64,000 bases of DNA, from NCBI GenBank assembly GCA_014773175.1, contig VXCM01000306.1, positions 1-64,000 on the forward strand, given 5' to 3'. The DNA is from Lucifuga dentata (lineage: Eukaryota > Chordata > Actinopteri > Ophidiiformes > Bythitidae). Position numbers and translations under genes: made by a program. Below the pieces are notes generated by a model. It had not been told where the DNA came from. It saw only the letters and a list, made by a program, of their open reading frames with translations, and made no database searches. Every line of letters begins with the position of its first letter. Position 1 is the first letter of the stretch. Below, one piece after another: positions 1 to 37,598 of this stretch.

Positions 1-2503
1 CAACTCAGGAAGGGAGGGGGGAAAAGCGCACAGGAGCATCCACGAGGGAGAGAGCCTCAAGATCATTACAGAGCAGCTCTTGTGACACAAACAGTGAAAT
101 GCACAAGTACACTCACAGCCAGAAATAGCATCACAGGAGCAGATGCAAAAAAACAATTGATTTTATGCATGGCTGTGTAATAGAAAGCTTTCACGCACAT
201 AAGCCGATGTCTGTAACTTGAGAGCAACTGTTTAGGTGTCCAGAAAAGACCATGTTTACATCTTATCTCAGTCAGACTCATTCCAATCTCTGCCGCAAAC
301 TAAATTCTGTTTCGCACAATCACTCACAGTCAACTGTCAGTCCCTCAGTTTGACCACTAACGGGCCCCTTACTGAGTCTGTATTATACAGCAGCTCCACC
401 TGAGCCCACTCTATCCATCACAGTGCAGTCCTCTGCAGGGGCAAACCACCACTTAACAGCCTACTACAAGCTAATTAGATGGCCATAGTAGGCTGAACAG
501 AGGCAGGGGGTTGGACTGGGATTGGCTGAGAGAATGTGATCACTGACAGTTATTACACTTAAAAGGTACAATGAAGGTAAAGTCATGTTTTCCAGGCAAT
601 TGTACCCAGTTTAGTGGAAATATTGTCAAAGTAGAATAGATGTAGTGTGAAATTGACAGATGATGTGACAGTAAAACTGTAGTTTTCTGAAAGCATTTCC
701 TGTCATATTACCTCCTGTGCTTTGGTAGGTGACAAGTAAGTATAATTATTATAAACACTTACATTTCACTATATTTACATCCAACAGCTTCTCAGACATG
801 AACAGCATTTGTACTTTTTCCATACTTGTTACAACAAGGTTCAAGGGAATTTTTGGATGATGAAAGTCATCAACACACACTCAGCATGGGTTTCTTTTTA
901 ACTACAAGGACTGATAAACAAAAGAAAACCCACTGTCATTAGAGTAGGCACTGACCTATGCTGTGATAATAGATAAGTGGGACTGGAAGTAACATTTACC
1001 ATTAGTGCAGAAGTACATTAATAGCCACTTGTGCTGATTATAACAAGATGATATCTGACTCCATTATGCTAATTGTAGTGTCATTGGGGTGAACAAAACA
1101 GCACTGAAATTGTTTGTGTTACTGCATCAATATCAAATAACCACATTTTTTCCTTTACCAAACTCAAAACTTCATGTTATAACACTACCTATCATTTTTA
1201 CTGTAGTGTATATTAGCAGACTAAATAAGAAAAAAAACACATAAAAAATAACAAACATTTAAGCATAAAAATCAGTATAGCATTTCTCCTTTGGCTGATC
1301 CTTTTATCCAGTGTGTTTTACTTGATTATTTCAGTGAAAATGAAACCATTACCCTTGCAGTGTAAGTGCATAAAAATAACACCTTTGGAGCAAAGAGCAC
1401 CTTTATTGGTCGCAGAGCACAGCAGGACCAGCTGTCTGTCCTGTCCTGTTGCTCCACTGGAGATATTTACTATATAATGGACATTTAACATAATCTCAAC
1501 CCTTATGTGAGATAAAGCTATTCCTCTAGAGCAGTGATTCCCAAACTTAAGAACACCCAAACTGAAATCTGAAAATCCTCTGCAGCCCACCCAAACTTTT
1601 TTTGTGGACCACACCAGGTGACACCATCAGAGGGGGGTGCACCAAAATGACTGTCTATAAAAATGTTGTGCAGTGTTCAGCAAAAATGCATTATTTTTTT
1701 TAATAAAACTATTCTTGTAGTTTGTTTGTTATAACAACAAATATTTGTATTTATTTATGTTGTGGTAAATAATTGGTATGTATTTTACAAAGTTTGTTTC
1801 CATCAATCTATTAACATCATGTCAAACTATTCTCTCTTTTAAGTGTAAATATACAGTAAATATTTTATGGTAATTTCAAACTTAATTACAAAATTGTAAA
1901 TTAAAAACTTTTCATTTATTTATTGTAAATGACCTCTCGAGGCCCACCTGCAGTTGCTTCAAGGCCCACACTTTGGGAATCACTAGGATTGTACACAGAA
2001 TGGGTTGGCAGTTGATTGTTGATTGCTCTAGCTTCTGTGATTGGTTCGTTGCACAACACTGAAGTCCGCCGTTCATCTTAACCTCAGAACTTGGAATTTC
2101 TAATCTCTGACTGGGGAAAGTCAAAGAAAATAGCCCCTCAACACAGAATTCCTACTCGGACAACAACTACGAGCTCAGTATTGACATCATTTCAATATGG
2201 CTGCTCACACTGTAAACAGTAATTTCTCTATTTATGAATGGACATTCAGAAGCATTTTCTTTAAATGAAATAGCATGCAGTCAGAGTAACAGGTTAAATA
2301 CTGGCAATGCAGTAGCTGTTCTGAAAAGGTAAATGGCTCATAAATGTTAAAATGTAGCTTCTTTTGGTCCGAAAGAGCACACAAACAAAAGTTTGCAGTA
2401 GTCTTGTATGGTGGACATAAATGACATAATTCTCAGTTATGGCTTTCCTACTTCCAAGGTAAAACAAATGCAGCATTCATTTTAGCAGTTGAAATGTACA
2501 CAC
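1..2503. other. dock2 intron 24 (partial)
   Basis: No coding exon is recognised. It contains a 454-base hAT-like element (1532-1985); the rest is AT-rich unique sequence. Confidence 0.6.
1532..1985. mobile_element. non-autonomous hAT-like element (MITE)
   Basis: The ends are inverted copies: CAGTGATTCCCAAACTT at the left and CTTTGGGAATCACTA at the right. This is the CAG.G.TTCCCAAA terminal type known for hAT/Charlie elements. There is no transposase frame. An 8-base target duplication is not evident, so the insertion is old. It sits in a dock2 intron. Confidence 0.6.
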
Positions 2504-27238
<24,735 letters not shown>

Positions 27239-29578
27239 GATTCCATGTGGTCCTATACAGCTCCTCTTTACTGTTGTGTCTTTCTGATTCTATCCTCCTA
27301 TTTTTCTTCCTTTCTTTTTTTTTTTGTCAGGGTGTCTGCTCAACCTCTCACTTCTGCAATTTTTTTTTTAACTAAATGAAAGCTATAAGCCCGGCCTCTT
27401 CGTCTCTCTTCCTCTTATGTTTTTCATCTCTTCCTGTGTGGCTAAGGGGAAGTGGGTGAGGAGAACAAGGTAGAGTCCTACAAAGCACATACAGATCTTT
27501 GAGTGTGAAGTCTCCATTTTGTTCATTTGGACTCAGCAGCTCACCTAAATCCATACTGTCATTTAAAGTGAAATATAAATAACATGAGAGTCCAGGATGG
27601 CTGAAAGCTTATATCATACAAAGTATAAGACTATGTTACATCAACACTTGTACTTAAATCTATAGAGCGGGATTCTTCATCTAAAATGTGATCAAATTAT
27701 TCACAGATTAAATCACAGTATCATCCAGTCACTGAACCTGATGATTTCTCTCACAAAACGTGTCATAACTTCTCCATTAGCATCACCTGTAAACTAAAGT
27801 GTGTTCACTGACACAAGGCTGCATCAGAAGTACCTCTGTATCTTTTTCATTAGCAGACATCTCAGCTCACCGCGGCCTTTATCTTCAACTCCTCATTCCT
27901 CTCTACAACAGGAAAGGTACAGCAAGAGCTTTGCATGATGATGAAACATGATACAGGAAATCTGATATATTTAATAAGATTCTTTTCAACATCCTGCAAC
28001 TTGTGCGCATAAGATAATAACTTGATCCTAATTTAATTATCTCGTGCGCACAAAGGTTTTAAAAAAAATCGTTATTGGGGACTTTAGGGACTCCGTAAAC
28101 CTCTATTTCTATGTAAAACTTTAATAAAGGAATTTACAGAATGTTGACAGACATTCATCTGTGTAGTTGGCTTTTAAAATGACTATTACATTACATGAAT
28201 ACAGTGTAACTTTAAATATCAGCCTGTATTTTCGTGTGGCTAAACTTCAGTGTGCTTACCTTCAATGGCATTTAAGCTAAGACGATTTCCAGACAGGAGG
28301 GTGTCTTTACTTGACAAATCCAAAAGAGGGCGGTATAGAGGTTCTTTTTTTTTTTTTTTTTTTTNTTTTTTTTTTTTTTTTTTTGCCTCATATCTTATCA
28401 AGGCACATCATATTTAAAACATACAATTGATTTTGACTAAGAGCTGCGGTCTAAATTCCCATAGTAAAGCAAATTATTACAATGCTAATGGAATTTGAGA
28501 TACAGCTGCCAACTGCCATATAAATAAATGGGTCTTTTCCATACTTTACCAAGCATGGGAACATTGGAGCCCAGAGGCAGAAAAGTGAAGCAACACCTAA
28601 CTGTAGTCTTTGATATTAAAGACATCAAACTCAGAACCAAATGCTTAATGTCACTATCAGGACAGATTTTTTTTTTTCTCAAAGCCTCAGAAACATCACT
28701 ATACACCTGTTTTATGGAAATGTGAGATGGAGAAAGCTTGTCAGAGTCCTGTGGATTAAATGCAGATACAATGTTTAGTTTAAACAAACTTATAAAGTAA
28801 ATGCAGGTATGGAGGTATTATAAATGAATGTGAATATGTGTATGGTAGAATAAAGAGTGTGTGTGAGAGAGAGACAGAAAGATAAAGAAAGAAAGAGAAG
28901 CACAGAAAAAGAGGGGAAAGGGTAAAGAAAGATATGTTATCATCCAGCTCTGTTTAGTGGAACAAAACTAGAACCTTGTTGCTGTGACTCACAAGGAGAA
29001 AAACAGGTGGAGCTTACAGGTGTGTTTGAAGAAAGAAAGACTGTAAAATAAAGGAAGAAAGAAAAGAGTATGGCACAAATGTACAACATTTAGATACAGT
29101 ATGTCTACAGATAAAGAGATATAAAGATGAAGAAATAAAAAGATATGGCCGACAGAGGGACAGTCACCCAGAAAGAAAGACAAAGAAAGAACGACATAGG
29201 AAATGAAATTCAAGACATGAACAAGGCACAGAAACTGAGGCTCAGAGACAGATAAGGAAAAAGGAAGACAGACAAAAGGTATAAAGAGACTTGTGAAAAT
29301 TACTTATAAATGTTAGTTTGAAGCCCAAAAGATGAACTAAAAAGAAGAGAGCTCCATTAAAAGGATACAAAGCACATGAAAAATGCATAGGAAGGCAGAA
29401 AAAGGCAGTCCCACATAGAGGATAGATTTAGAAATATTTATGACCTTTTGGGTCACTGACTTCATTCCAGATCAACCGGTGCCAGTTCTCAGAGACTTAC
29501 TAAAAACTATTTGGACATGAAACTCTAAAGAATCCCGAAATGAATTCTCTATAAAGATTTGAGAGTATCATGCCATGT

Positions 29579-29614
29579 CATGTCTGCCGTATATGTCTGC
29601 ATATGGCAGACATG
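29579..29614. repeat. imperfect hairpin around CATGTCTGCC / GGCAGACATG
   Basis: Ten-base perfect outer arms continue inward with a two-base bulge (GTATATG against CATAT). Confidence 0.7.
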
Positions 29615-29911
29615 CCTGTGTTTCTCCACGCTAGAAACCTTTTTTTGCCAACAATTCCATTAAGGCCAATTGCAACAGGTTGCTCTGAGCAATCAGGTAA
29701 TATTGTCGAGTCTCCAAAGGCAACAGTTTATTGAGAAAATTTGCGTCATTGTGATAACTGACACAAACAGGTTGGAAGGTTAAAAGAGCATGAAAGAGCT
29801 ATTATAATCATTTAAAAAAGAAAACGACCCCTAGAGACAGGAGGAGAGATATAAGTAAAACAGAGGGACAGAGCTGTGTGAGTCACTGGTGCTCCCTCAA
29901 TCTCTCCCCTC

Positions 29912-29916
<5 letters not shown>

Positions 29917-29956
<40 letters not shown>

Positions 29957-29971
29957 NCACACACACACACG
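29917..29971. repeat. (CA)n microsatellite with N at 29957
   Basis: CA run broken by one N. Confidence 0.9.
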
Positions 29972-31052
29972 TGCGCACACACTTCATGAGCAAGCCTGTG
30001 ATTAGTCTCTCAGGGAGCGCAGCAGATCAGCGAGGACAGCCGACAGACGAGGCAGAGCAGCACTGAGGTAAACTGACATAAAATTCCTACTGAAATACAT
30101 TTAATATCTATCTCACTAAATTTTAAGTTGTCAATAGTAAATGAAACACCGTAGTTATCATTCCAGTTTGCATTTGTGTGTTTTTTTTTTTTTTGNGGTT
30201 GAGTAATGTAAGATCTATTCTCACTAGTATGTTGGATGTGGGTCAGCTACTGGACAAACCCTTTATATAAATAAAAGTACAATCAATGAAAATATAGTTT
30301 AAGTCATTTTTGCTTTGTTTAAAGTTGCAACTGATAGCGGTTAGATTCAAAGATGTGATAAACAGTATGTGTAGGATGTAACCTCAGCATGAACCAGACT
30401 CAGTATCATTTCCTGGTCTGAACACTTGTCAACTCTGATGTAGAGAAAACTTTTGACAAAATTGTGTTATGATTTCATTTCAAATTTTCTGATATTTTAC
30501 TTGGATGAAATTAAATTTAGAAAGTTAATCCTGAAATCCTGAACCCAGTGTGAATATTGCACAATGGCAAATGAAGAAGTAAGATAATACTGTGTGTATG
30601 TGTGCACGTACGTGAATGCTCTACATTTCCTCTTTCTTTTATATTCATAAATAAATTTTACAAAATCTTATGTAACAGATCATAAATATCATATCTGATA
30701 TAGCCAGAGAAGCAGACAGATGGAGAAATACAATTTAGCAGAGATGAATGTCTGGTCAACATCAGAAATCAGTAAAATGCAATGAGGGTTTCATTCTTTA
30801 ATGTGTTGCTATTTTAAGTCGTGATACATAAAACCCTTTAAAAAAAAATTACCAAGTTACATTCTGGCAACAAAATAAGTGCTTGTTGTGGCGTTTATAC
30901 ACTTCACTTCCTACATCTCTTATGTCTGACAATTTGGCCATTTTTCTGTGGACAGTTTGTCTAAGAGGCGTGATTTTCTCTGTGGGTTCGGTGATTGGGG
31001 CTTTCATTGGTAATAACGACCAAGTTCATCTTTTCTTTAATTTTTTTTGTAA

Positions 31053-31055
<3 letters not shown>

Positions 31056-31098
<43 letters not shown>
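31056..31098. repeat. (GA)n microsatellite
   Basis: Pure GA run. Confidence 0.95.
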
Positions 31099-31103
<5 letters not shown>

Positions 31104-32730
31104 GTGTTTCTCCTTGGAATCAGATAGTAAGACAAGAAATATGAATTTCATGCACAGGGAAAAATATGTAGCCTACTGATTCAACCAACTGAATACTGGA
31201 AGAATTAGCATAACTGAGCAATACGTGCCAATATTTGTATCAGCTAAAGTAGCTTCAGTGTGTAGAGAATATAGTGAGAGGATGTGACTGAGTGTAAGAA
31301 TCTGAGTTGACAAGACAACTGTCAAAAAAATTGTCAAAAAAAAAATCTATTTTGTTACTTCTGAAGTGCTGTTGGGAAGTGTGATTGTGAAACCTGACCT
31401 GTGTATGTATTTGTGTCTTTATGTGTGGGTGTGTGTATGTGTGAGTATGTCTAATTACATAGACATTTATTATGTCAAGTCATTCTAAACAGAAGCTGCA
31501 GTGTTGACATGACAGAGGTGTGGTGAGGCCGAGAAGTTTTATGAGGGCAACCTGCTATTCCCATGTAACCTGAGTGTGTACGTATGAGTGTGTGTGTGTG
31601 TGTGTGTGTATCTGTGTGGTGGGGTGGGGATGGTAGCAGGGGAGAGAGTGGTCATACTGTTAATCTATACATATTTTATGAACCTGATCTCTCCTGTCTG
31701 TTTTCCTGTCTGTGGTCATGTCTGTCGTTCAGTTTGTTTCATTTTTCATGCTTTGTCAAGACGTCAACAGCGTCTCTGCACTGGTCAGCACACATAACCG
31801 TTACCAAGCAACCCACCATCCCAGACCACTTCCCTCCCTCTGTTCTCTCTGCGTCTCTGTCTCAAGGACAAAGATAAAGACAAACAGGAAGACAGACATC
31901 CATACATGCTCGCACACAGGGGTGTGCATGCACACACACACACAAAGGCATGGGCCCATCAAAACAAAATGTGGACAGCTATAGATTGCTCTTACAAAAA
32001 AGGAAATGAGTGAGCCAAGTATTAGCTCCAAGTCGCTGCTCAATTGAATTACATCCCAATAAATGAAGCATTCAAATGTCTGATTGTATTATGTTACCCT
32101 GCTACATAACAAGCACGGACACAAAATTTGGTTTCAACATTTGTGGGCCTATTCTGTATGACAGTCCCTTCCAGTTAAATATTTAGCAAACAGTACTTTA
32201 CTTTAAAGGCAAATTCTTATCTTAGTCAAATGGTTTAATGGAGTTTATGTCTTGAATATGTTACTTAGACAGCCAACATTTGATCTGCTATTTTTGAATC
32301 TCTGGCAGGATTTGGATAATACGTTTAAAACCACAGCAGCTTTAAAACCAACAGATACAACTTACAACCACATTGTAAAACCAAAATGAAGTACTGATTT
32401 TATGTTTTTTTGAGTTTGTCTGTCAAATACACCAAGCTCCCCTCACAAGCATCATAGGCAGCGAGTGACTGATTCAGTGCATACCTGCCATACCCCCCAC
32501 CAACCACTAGGGGCAAATAAAATATATGTTAATTGGACCGATGAATGAATGGAATGAATGAATGAATGAATGATTCCCAGGATCTGACACTCTTCGCATC
32601 TTACAATCTACTTTAGTTTGCAGAAAACCAATAAAATGTTAATTTCCTACTCAGAACAACTCAGTGATTTGACTGAGTCAATTTCCGTACTCCATGTAAA
32701 ATATTCATACGCACACAACTTTAAATGTTG

Positions 32731-32782
32731 TTTCTCAGCTCAGTGAGTAAGGATCAATATCTTTGCTCACTGAGCTGAGAAA
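32731..32782. repeat. perfect inverted repeat, 17-base arms
   Basis: The left arm TTTCTCAGCTCAGTGAG at 32731-32747 and the right arm CTCACTGAGCTGAGAAA at 32766-32782 are exact reverse complements with an 18-base spacer. No flanking transposon ends were recognised. Confidence 0.9.
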
Positions 32783-33179
32783 GAGCAGATATATGCCTTA
32801 TCATTTCCTTTCTGAAAAGACACATCTGGCTGATAAAAAAAAAAAAAAGGTTGCAGCATGCATTTGTTATTTGAAGAAGCTGAAATCAGGCAGTGAGTCT
32901 CAGCTGAGTGCTAAATAACCTCATTACTCATCTCAGAGTTCAGAGCATGTCTTGTAAAGAGCCACTGGTCCAAGTTCTGCTCTGCCTTCCTTTCATCTGA
33001 AAAGCCAAATTGGGCTCTTTTCACCAGACCACTTACTGAGTGATGGAAGGTCTGGATGAGGCAGAATGAATCCTACCCAGTTCATTTACATCTTAGTTGT
33101 GATGATGGATAGGAAACCCAAAAAGGAAGCTGTCTGCATTTACCTTTAAAGAGAAGTTACTACAGTATTTCACACCATC

Positions 33180-33770
33180 ATGCAAAACTTAAGACCCGTT
33201 TCTGTCTGCTGCTAAATTTAAGTGGTATGACATGTCGGTGATAAACTGGATTTGCCTTCCATGTGTTAAAGATCAATACATTTGCTTTAAAGCCAACACA
33301 GTTGATCAGTGAGCGTGCGTAAATGGCGTTTTGATCTTGCACACATTCTCGTGGCACTACACCTCTTCCTCAAGCCTCATCCGCTGTGCTGTGTTCCTCT
33401 CTCACACGACACACACACAGCACACACACCTCACCTGGTGTGTGGATCAAATCTCTCTTATATTAGTGTCGATCTCTTAAAATTCCGAGCTTTAAAGCAG
33501 AGAATTTGTTTCCTTTTCAGATACAATTCAAATCAATTTTAATTTGACACCAGGGGAAGCACTATAAAGTGTGGCTTCTTTAATATGAAGCATCTCATTA
33601 ACATGTCAATCTTCATTGGCTTTTACCTGAGACACCCCTTACGACAAACGTCAGCAACGAGATAACGATGCACTAATTAAGGTTATTGAAGTTTTATGAA
33701 TGAGCTTCAATTATTACACTGCATATTTCATGTGATGCTGTGTAGGTACCAAGATTTTTTTTAATGAATC
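33180..33770 (+). promoter_or_regulatory. non-coding segment B, paralogous to 17871-18530
   Basis: A diverged copy of segment A, here in the dock2-hrh2 interval. Shared blocks include CATGCAAAACTTAAGACC, TTTTGATCT, GTGGCA, CTCATTAACATG, TTCATTGGCTTTTACC and TTTTATGAATGAGCTTCAAT. It is non-coding in all frames. It could be a duplicated enhancer or an old repeat. Confidence 0.5.
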
Positions 33771-34817
33771 TGACCCATTTGCTGCTCTAAGGATGAAGAG
33801 TGCAACCGCAAACCCACTGGACACGCTTTATTATTTCTCAAAAACCTGAAGCAGTATTCTTCTGTAGAAAAGTGCAGCAGACTTTACATCCTGTGGAAAG
33901 CATAGCACTCAGCAGTCCTTACAATCCATTACAGTCCTCAAAATCCATTACTATGACATTTTTAATGTAGTGTGTGCACATGAATGCATACTTGTGAGTT
34001 TGTGTGTCACTGTGTATACACATAAGAACACTTATTGTCTTCCATTAGGGACAAACAAAACATGTTCAGTATTTTTAATAAAATAACACATCGAGTGAAC
34101 GGATCCTTTATTTTGCTGTGGCTGTGAGTTTTATATATTTGTCATCTGCATGTCAAAGGTTGATAAAATGTGAATCAATCTGATCATTTGCTTACATATT
34201 AAATTACTTACTTGTGCTTGACAAGCAAGAGGGCCAAGATTGTGTATTAATGGCATTTTACCAAAAAAGTTGATGTTTATGCAGAAGTAAACACAGGAAA
34301 TCAATATGCTTATGCTCTCTGTCACACACACTCTAATATGGTGGCAAGAATGAATGAATCTTAAAGTGTCCAGAGATGAAAATGTTTGCTGAAGCTCTGA
34401 AAGTTGTTTTTGTGGTAAAACATGACCATAATACATGTCCAACCCTCATAAGCCTGTTTTGGATAGAAGCCAAACTGTACATTCTGACTGTTTGTGTGTG
34501 TAAACGTGTATGTGGGACAAACTGTTCAGACACATGATCTCAGAGAGTCAATCTGTGGCTCGATAAAGCCTGAGATGTCATGTACGTACAAGAGCTGCAC
34601 TTCACACGTTAGTGGCTGTGTTATCAGTGTTTGTTCTGGATGAAGTTCAAAGCTGTGACTCTGTAATGTTGGTCTGGAACAGAAATGTATCCAGGTAACA
34701 GAGATCTGAAGATTGTGAGGATTTGAAGATTAGAGATGGTGTTCTGATTTCAGTTGACTCAGTTTTAAGTCAAGACATTCTTTCTCTTGTCTAATTCTCT
34801 TGCTTTGGGACTTCTGT

Positions 34818-34820
<3 letters not shown>

Positions 34821-34874
<54 letters not shown>
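34821..34874. repeat. (CT)n microsatellite
   Basis: Pure CT run. Confidence 0.95.
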
Positions 34875-34876
<2 letters not shown>

Positions 34877-35151
34877 GTGATAAGTGGGTGGCTCTCAGAC
34901 CAAATCTGGCAAATATCCCATTATCCATTACAGCATTAAAAAATAGACGAGCAAACAATCCCCACCACCCAATGACGCATGACGCAAACGCATGCACACG
35001 CACACTCACACACACACACAAAGTTATCTATCTGTTATTCTGTTATCCTCATTCCACCATGCACACGGTAACAGCTCATATGCCCACATGCCATTAATGA
35101 GCAAGTGCACAGAGGACAAACCCCACTCTTAACACTTTTACCATGGTGTAT

Positions 35152-35225
35152 TAAAAAATAAAATAAAATAAAATAAAATATGTATATATATATATATATA
35201 TAAATATATATACACACACACACAC
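35152..35225. repeat. (AAAAT)n, (TA)n, (CA)n compound tract
   Basis: Three adjacent short-period tracts. Confidence 0.9.
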
Positions 35226-35525
35226 ATACACACAATACATTATATACACTATATATTAATAATGTTGCAAATGCTATTGCTGCAGGAAACGACTGATTTA
35301 TTATTAATTATTGACGTAAAACTGCAAAGCCCCATTTTCAGCAGACATTACTACATTGTAAGAAGGATACACTCTTTTAGCTCATCTTTAAATATTCATG
35401 TTTAAATGCTAATTTGTTATTAGAGATACCTTTGTAATTGTGTTATCATTTAGTTCATTTAAGGGTGTAAATTGTCTTTACTTGGGTTGCAAGGTCCTGC
35501 CGTTCCAAAGTTTAATTCTGGCTTC

Positions 35526-36236
35526 AAAAAATGGCAAAACAAAACAACTTTCTCAAGAAACACTTCAGTCTAATGTTTTACAAAATGAGGGTTATTTTAT
35601 GCATTTCCAAGAAACTGAAGATTTCGTACAAATGTCCACCACTGTCTTGACAGAAAAGGGCAAAATGCATCTAAATTGGACAGAAAAAGAAGCAGAAGGC
35701 CTAGGTGAACAACTGCTGAAGAGAATAAGTATGTCAGAGTCTGAGTTTGAGAAACAGATGCCTTACATGTCCTCAACTGGCTGCTTCCTTAAATGCCAAA
35801 TACCAGGGTCATCTGCAGCAGTAAAAACAGTCTGGGACGCTGGCCTTAAAGGCAGAGTTTCAAAGAAGAAGCCATATCTGAAACTGGCACATACCATGAA
35901 ATGGTTAAAATGGGCAAAAGAACACAAACAGTGGACAGTGGATAACTGGAAAAAAGTATTACGGACAGATGAGTATATGTTTGACGTGTTTGGATCAAGG
36001 ACGAGAACTTATGACGTAGAGCAAATGAAAGAATGTTGTAGGAGTACTGGGAAGTGCTACAGAGGGCGTGGGTTCAAATTGGCTCTGATTATCTTCAAAT
36101 ACTGACAGCTAGAATGTTAAAGATCTGCAGAGCTGTAACTGCTGCAATGGAGGATCCTTTGATGAGTGTAAATTTGATGAATATAATAAATCTATCAAAT
36201 AAAAAGAACTTTATGATATTGTCAGTGTATATCTGA
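35526..36236 (+). pseudogene. Tc1/mariner-like transposase, internally deleted and frameshifted
   Basis: The frame from about 35526 starts GKTKQLSQETLQSN (family: GKTKELS...). It continues to WDAGLKGRVSKKKPYL, TMKWLKWAKEHKQWTVDNWK and KVLRTDEYMFDVFGSRTRTY, which are Tc1-family blocks around the second catalytic Asp (TDE). After MKECC, near 36024, the frame leaves the family. The C-terminal block resumes in another frame (EYWEVLQRAWVQIGSDYLQI, LTARMLKICRAVTAA) to about 36160. The DDE-containing middle (GGGSVMVWGCF type) is missing. The N-terminal third is also eroded. It cannot be active. Confidence 0.8.
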
Positions 36237-37598
36237 TGGTTTTATTATAGATGCAGTGGAACTCTCTTTAGCTGTCTGGTTAGAATTAACTTTTAATGGC
36301 TGCATTCTGATAATAACTGGATTTACAAATACCTAAAGATTTGATATATATCTTTTTAAAAAATGGTTAATTGTGAAATCATTGTCATTACAGAAAAGAT
36401 TTTTCATTTCCATGTTTTACTTTAACAAATCAATATTTTAATGTGATTACAACATTTTTGAAAAGGTGCTGACAAGTTAAAAATGTGGTTAAAATATAAA
36501 TCTTTTGGAGTTGAATTATTCCAAAGGCAAAATTTGGATACTTTCTACCAAACTGTCAGTGGTAAATAATTTATTTTTATAATCTCTTACAAAGCTGATG
36601 CCACATAAATACTTAAATCATATCCTTTTCTTTTTGACTTATAAGTTTTTCTCCTCCAATTCATGATAGACTCAAGCTGAAGATATTTTTCCATTCCAGA
36701 ATCCAGTATTTTGTGTATTAATGTATTCCATGTTTTTAGTTTTAAGACTTGGACACAAAGTGTATCCTAATGCAGACAGTGTGTCTTAGAAATTATCTAA
36801 AACTTTTAAAGCCCATGGAGATGCATGCAATCCTCTACAAGAAATATGATGCAACAACACGATGAATTACTACAGTTTAAACTACCTAAAGAACTATTTA
36901 TTCTCAACAATTTTATTTTTCATATTGAATTTTACCACTACTACTTGCTTTTACTTAAATTTGGACTTATTGTGAAATTATTTTATTTTTGCTTACTGAA
37001 AGGACTTGAGAACTTCTTCCATCCCAGTTTTAACTGAGAAGTGTCTTTATTGCCAACTGACTGTGTTTCTCATCTCTATCCACTAGGTGTCACTACAGCT
37101 ATAGAAGATGGCGTTGAAGACAGGATGATGCCATGGACCATGATGAATCAGCCACAGAGAGAACAAGAGCTGCACAACAACCAACATGGACATTTCAACA
37201 ACTCAGCATACTGATAATTGCAATTCTCAGTAGCAATGTTTATCAAGTGACAAATATTCAATCAAGTCACAGCATAAGTGGTCGGTGGGGTTCATGCTGA
37301 AAATAACAGCCAAGTTAACCAGCTGATCCAGATCCCAGATCCCAGGAAATACTGGGATCTTTATCATAAGTGATGCTGAGATTAAGCAGTGTTCACTTTA
37401 ACTAATGGAGCCACCCAAACACATCAAGTGTAAATAATATTACATGTGAGCCTGGGTTTATCATATGAAGTTCCTCTTTGGGACCTCTTCAGCTAGAGTA
37501 AAACAGACACAAACTGGGGGGAAAAAAATGTAAAATTAGCTGAAGTAAAGCTCCAGTAAGAATGTTGTCAGGTTGTCTCCAGTGAAGCAGCAGAGAGA

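Larger units (their letters stand above)
27239..33179. other. dock2 5' flank / intergenic
   Basis: Upstream of dock2 exon 1, so it should hold the dock2 promoter and 5' UTR, but no TATA box or clear transcription start is seen. Contains poly-T with an N (28349-28384), (CA)n with an N (29917-29971), (GA)n (31056-31098), a GAATG-type short repeat (about 32542-32573), and two hairpins (29579-29614 and 32731-32782). Confidence 0.5.
33771..37598. other. hrh2 5' flank
   Basis: Contains (CT)n at 34821-34874, an AAAAT/TA/CA compound tract at 35152-35225 and a dead Tc1-like transposase (35526-36236). Just before hrh2 there is a possible acceptor, TTGTCTCCAG, at 37570-37579, which would allow an upstream (untranslated or N-terminal) exon. 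No such exon was identified. Confidence 0.5.

Noticed and set aside
27372..27554. 60-codon minus frame upstream of dock2 exon 1 as an extra 5' exon
   Set aside because: It is not in phase with, and not needed by, the MAPW start. Could at most be an upstream ORF in the 5' UTR, whose extent is unknown.
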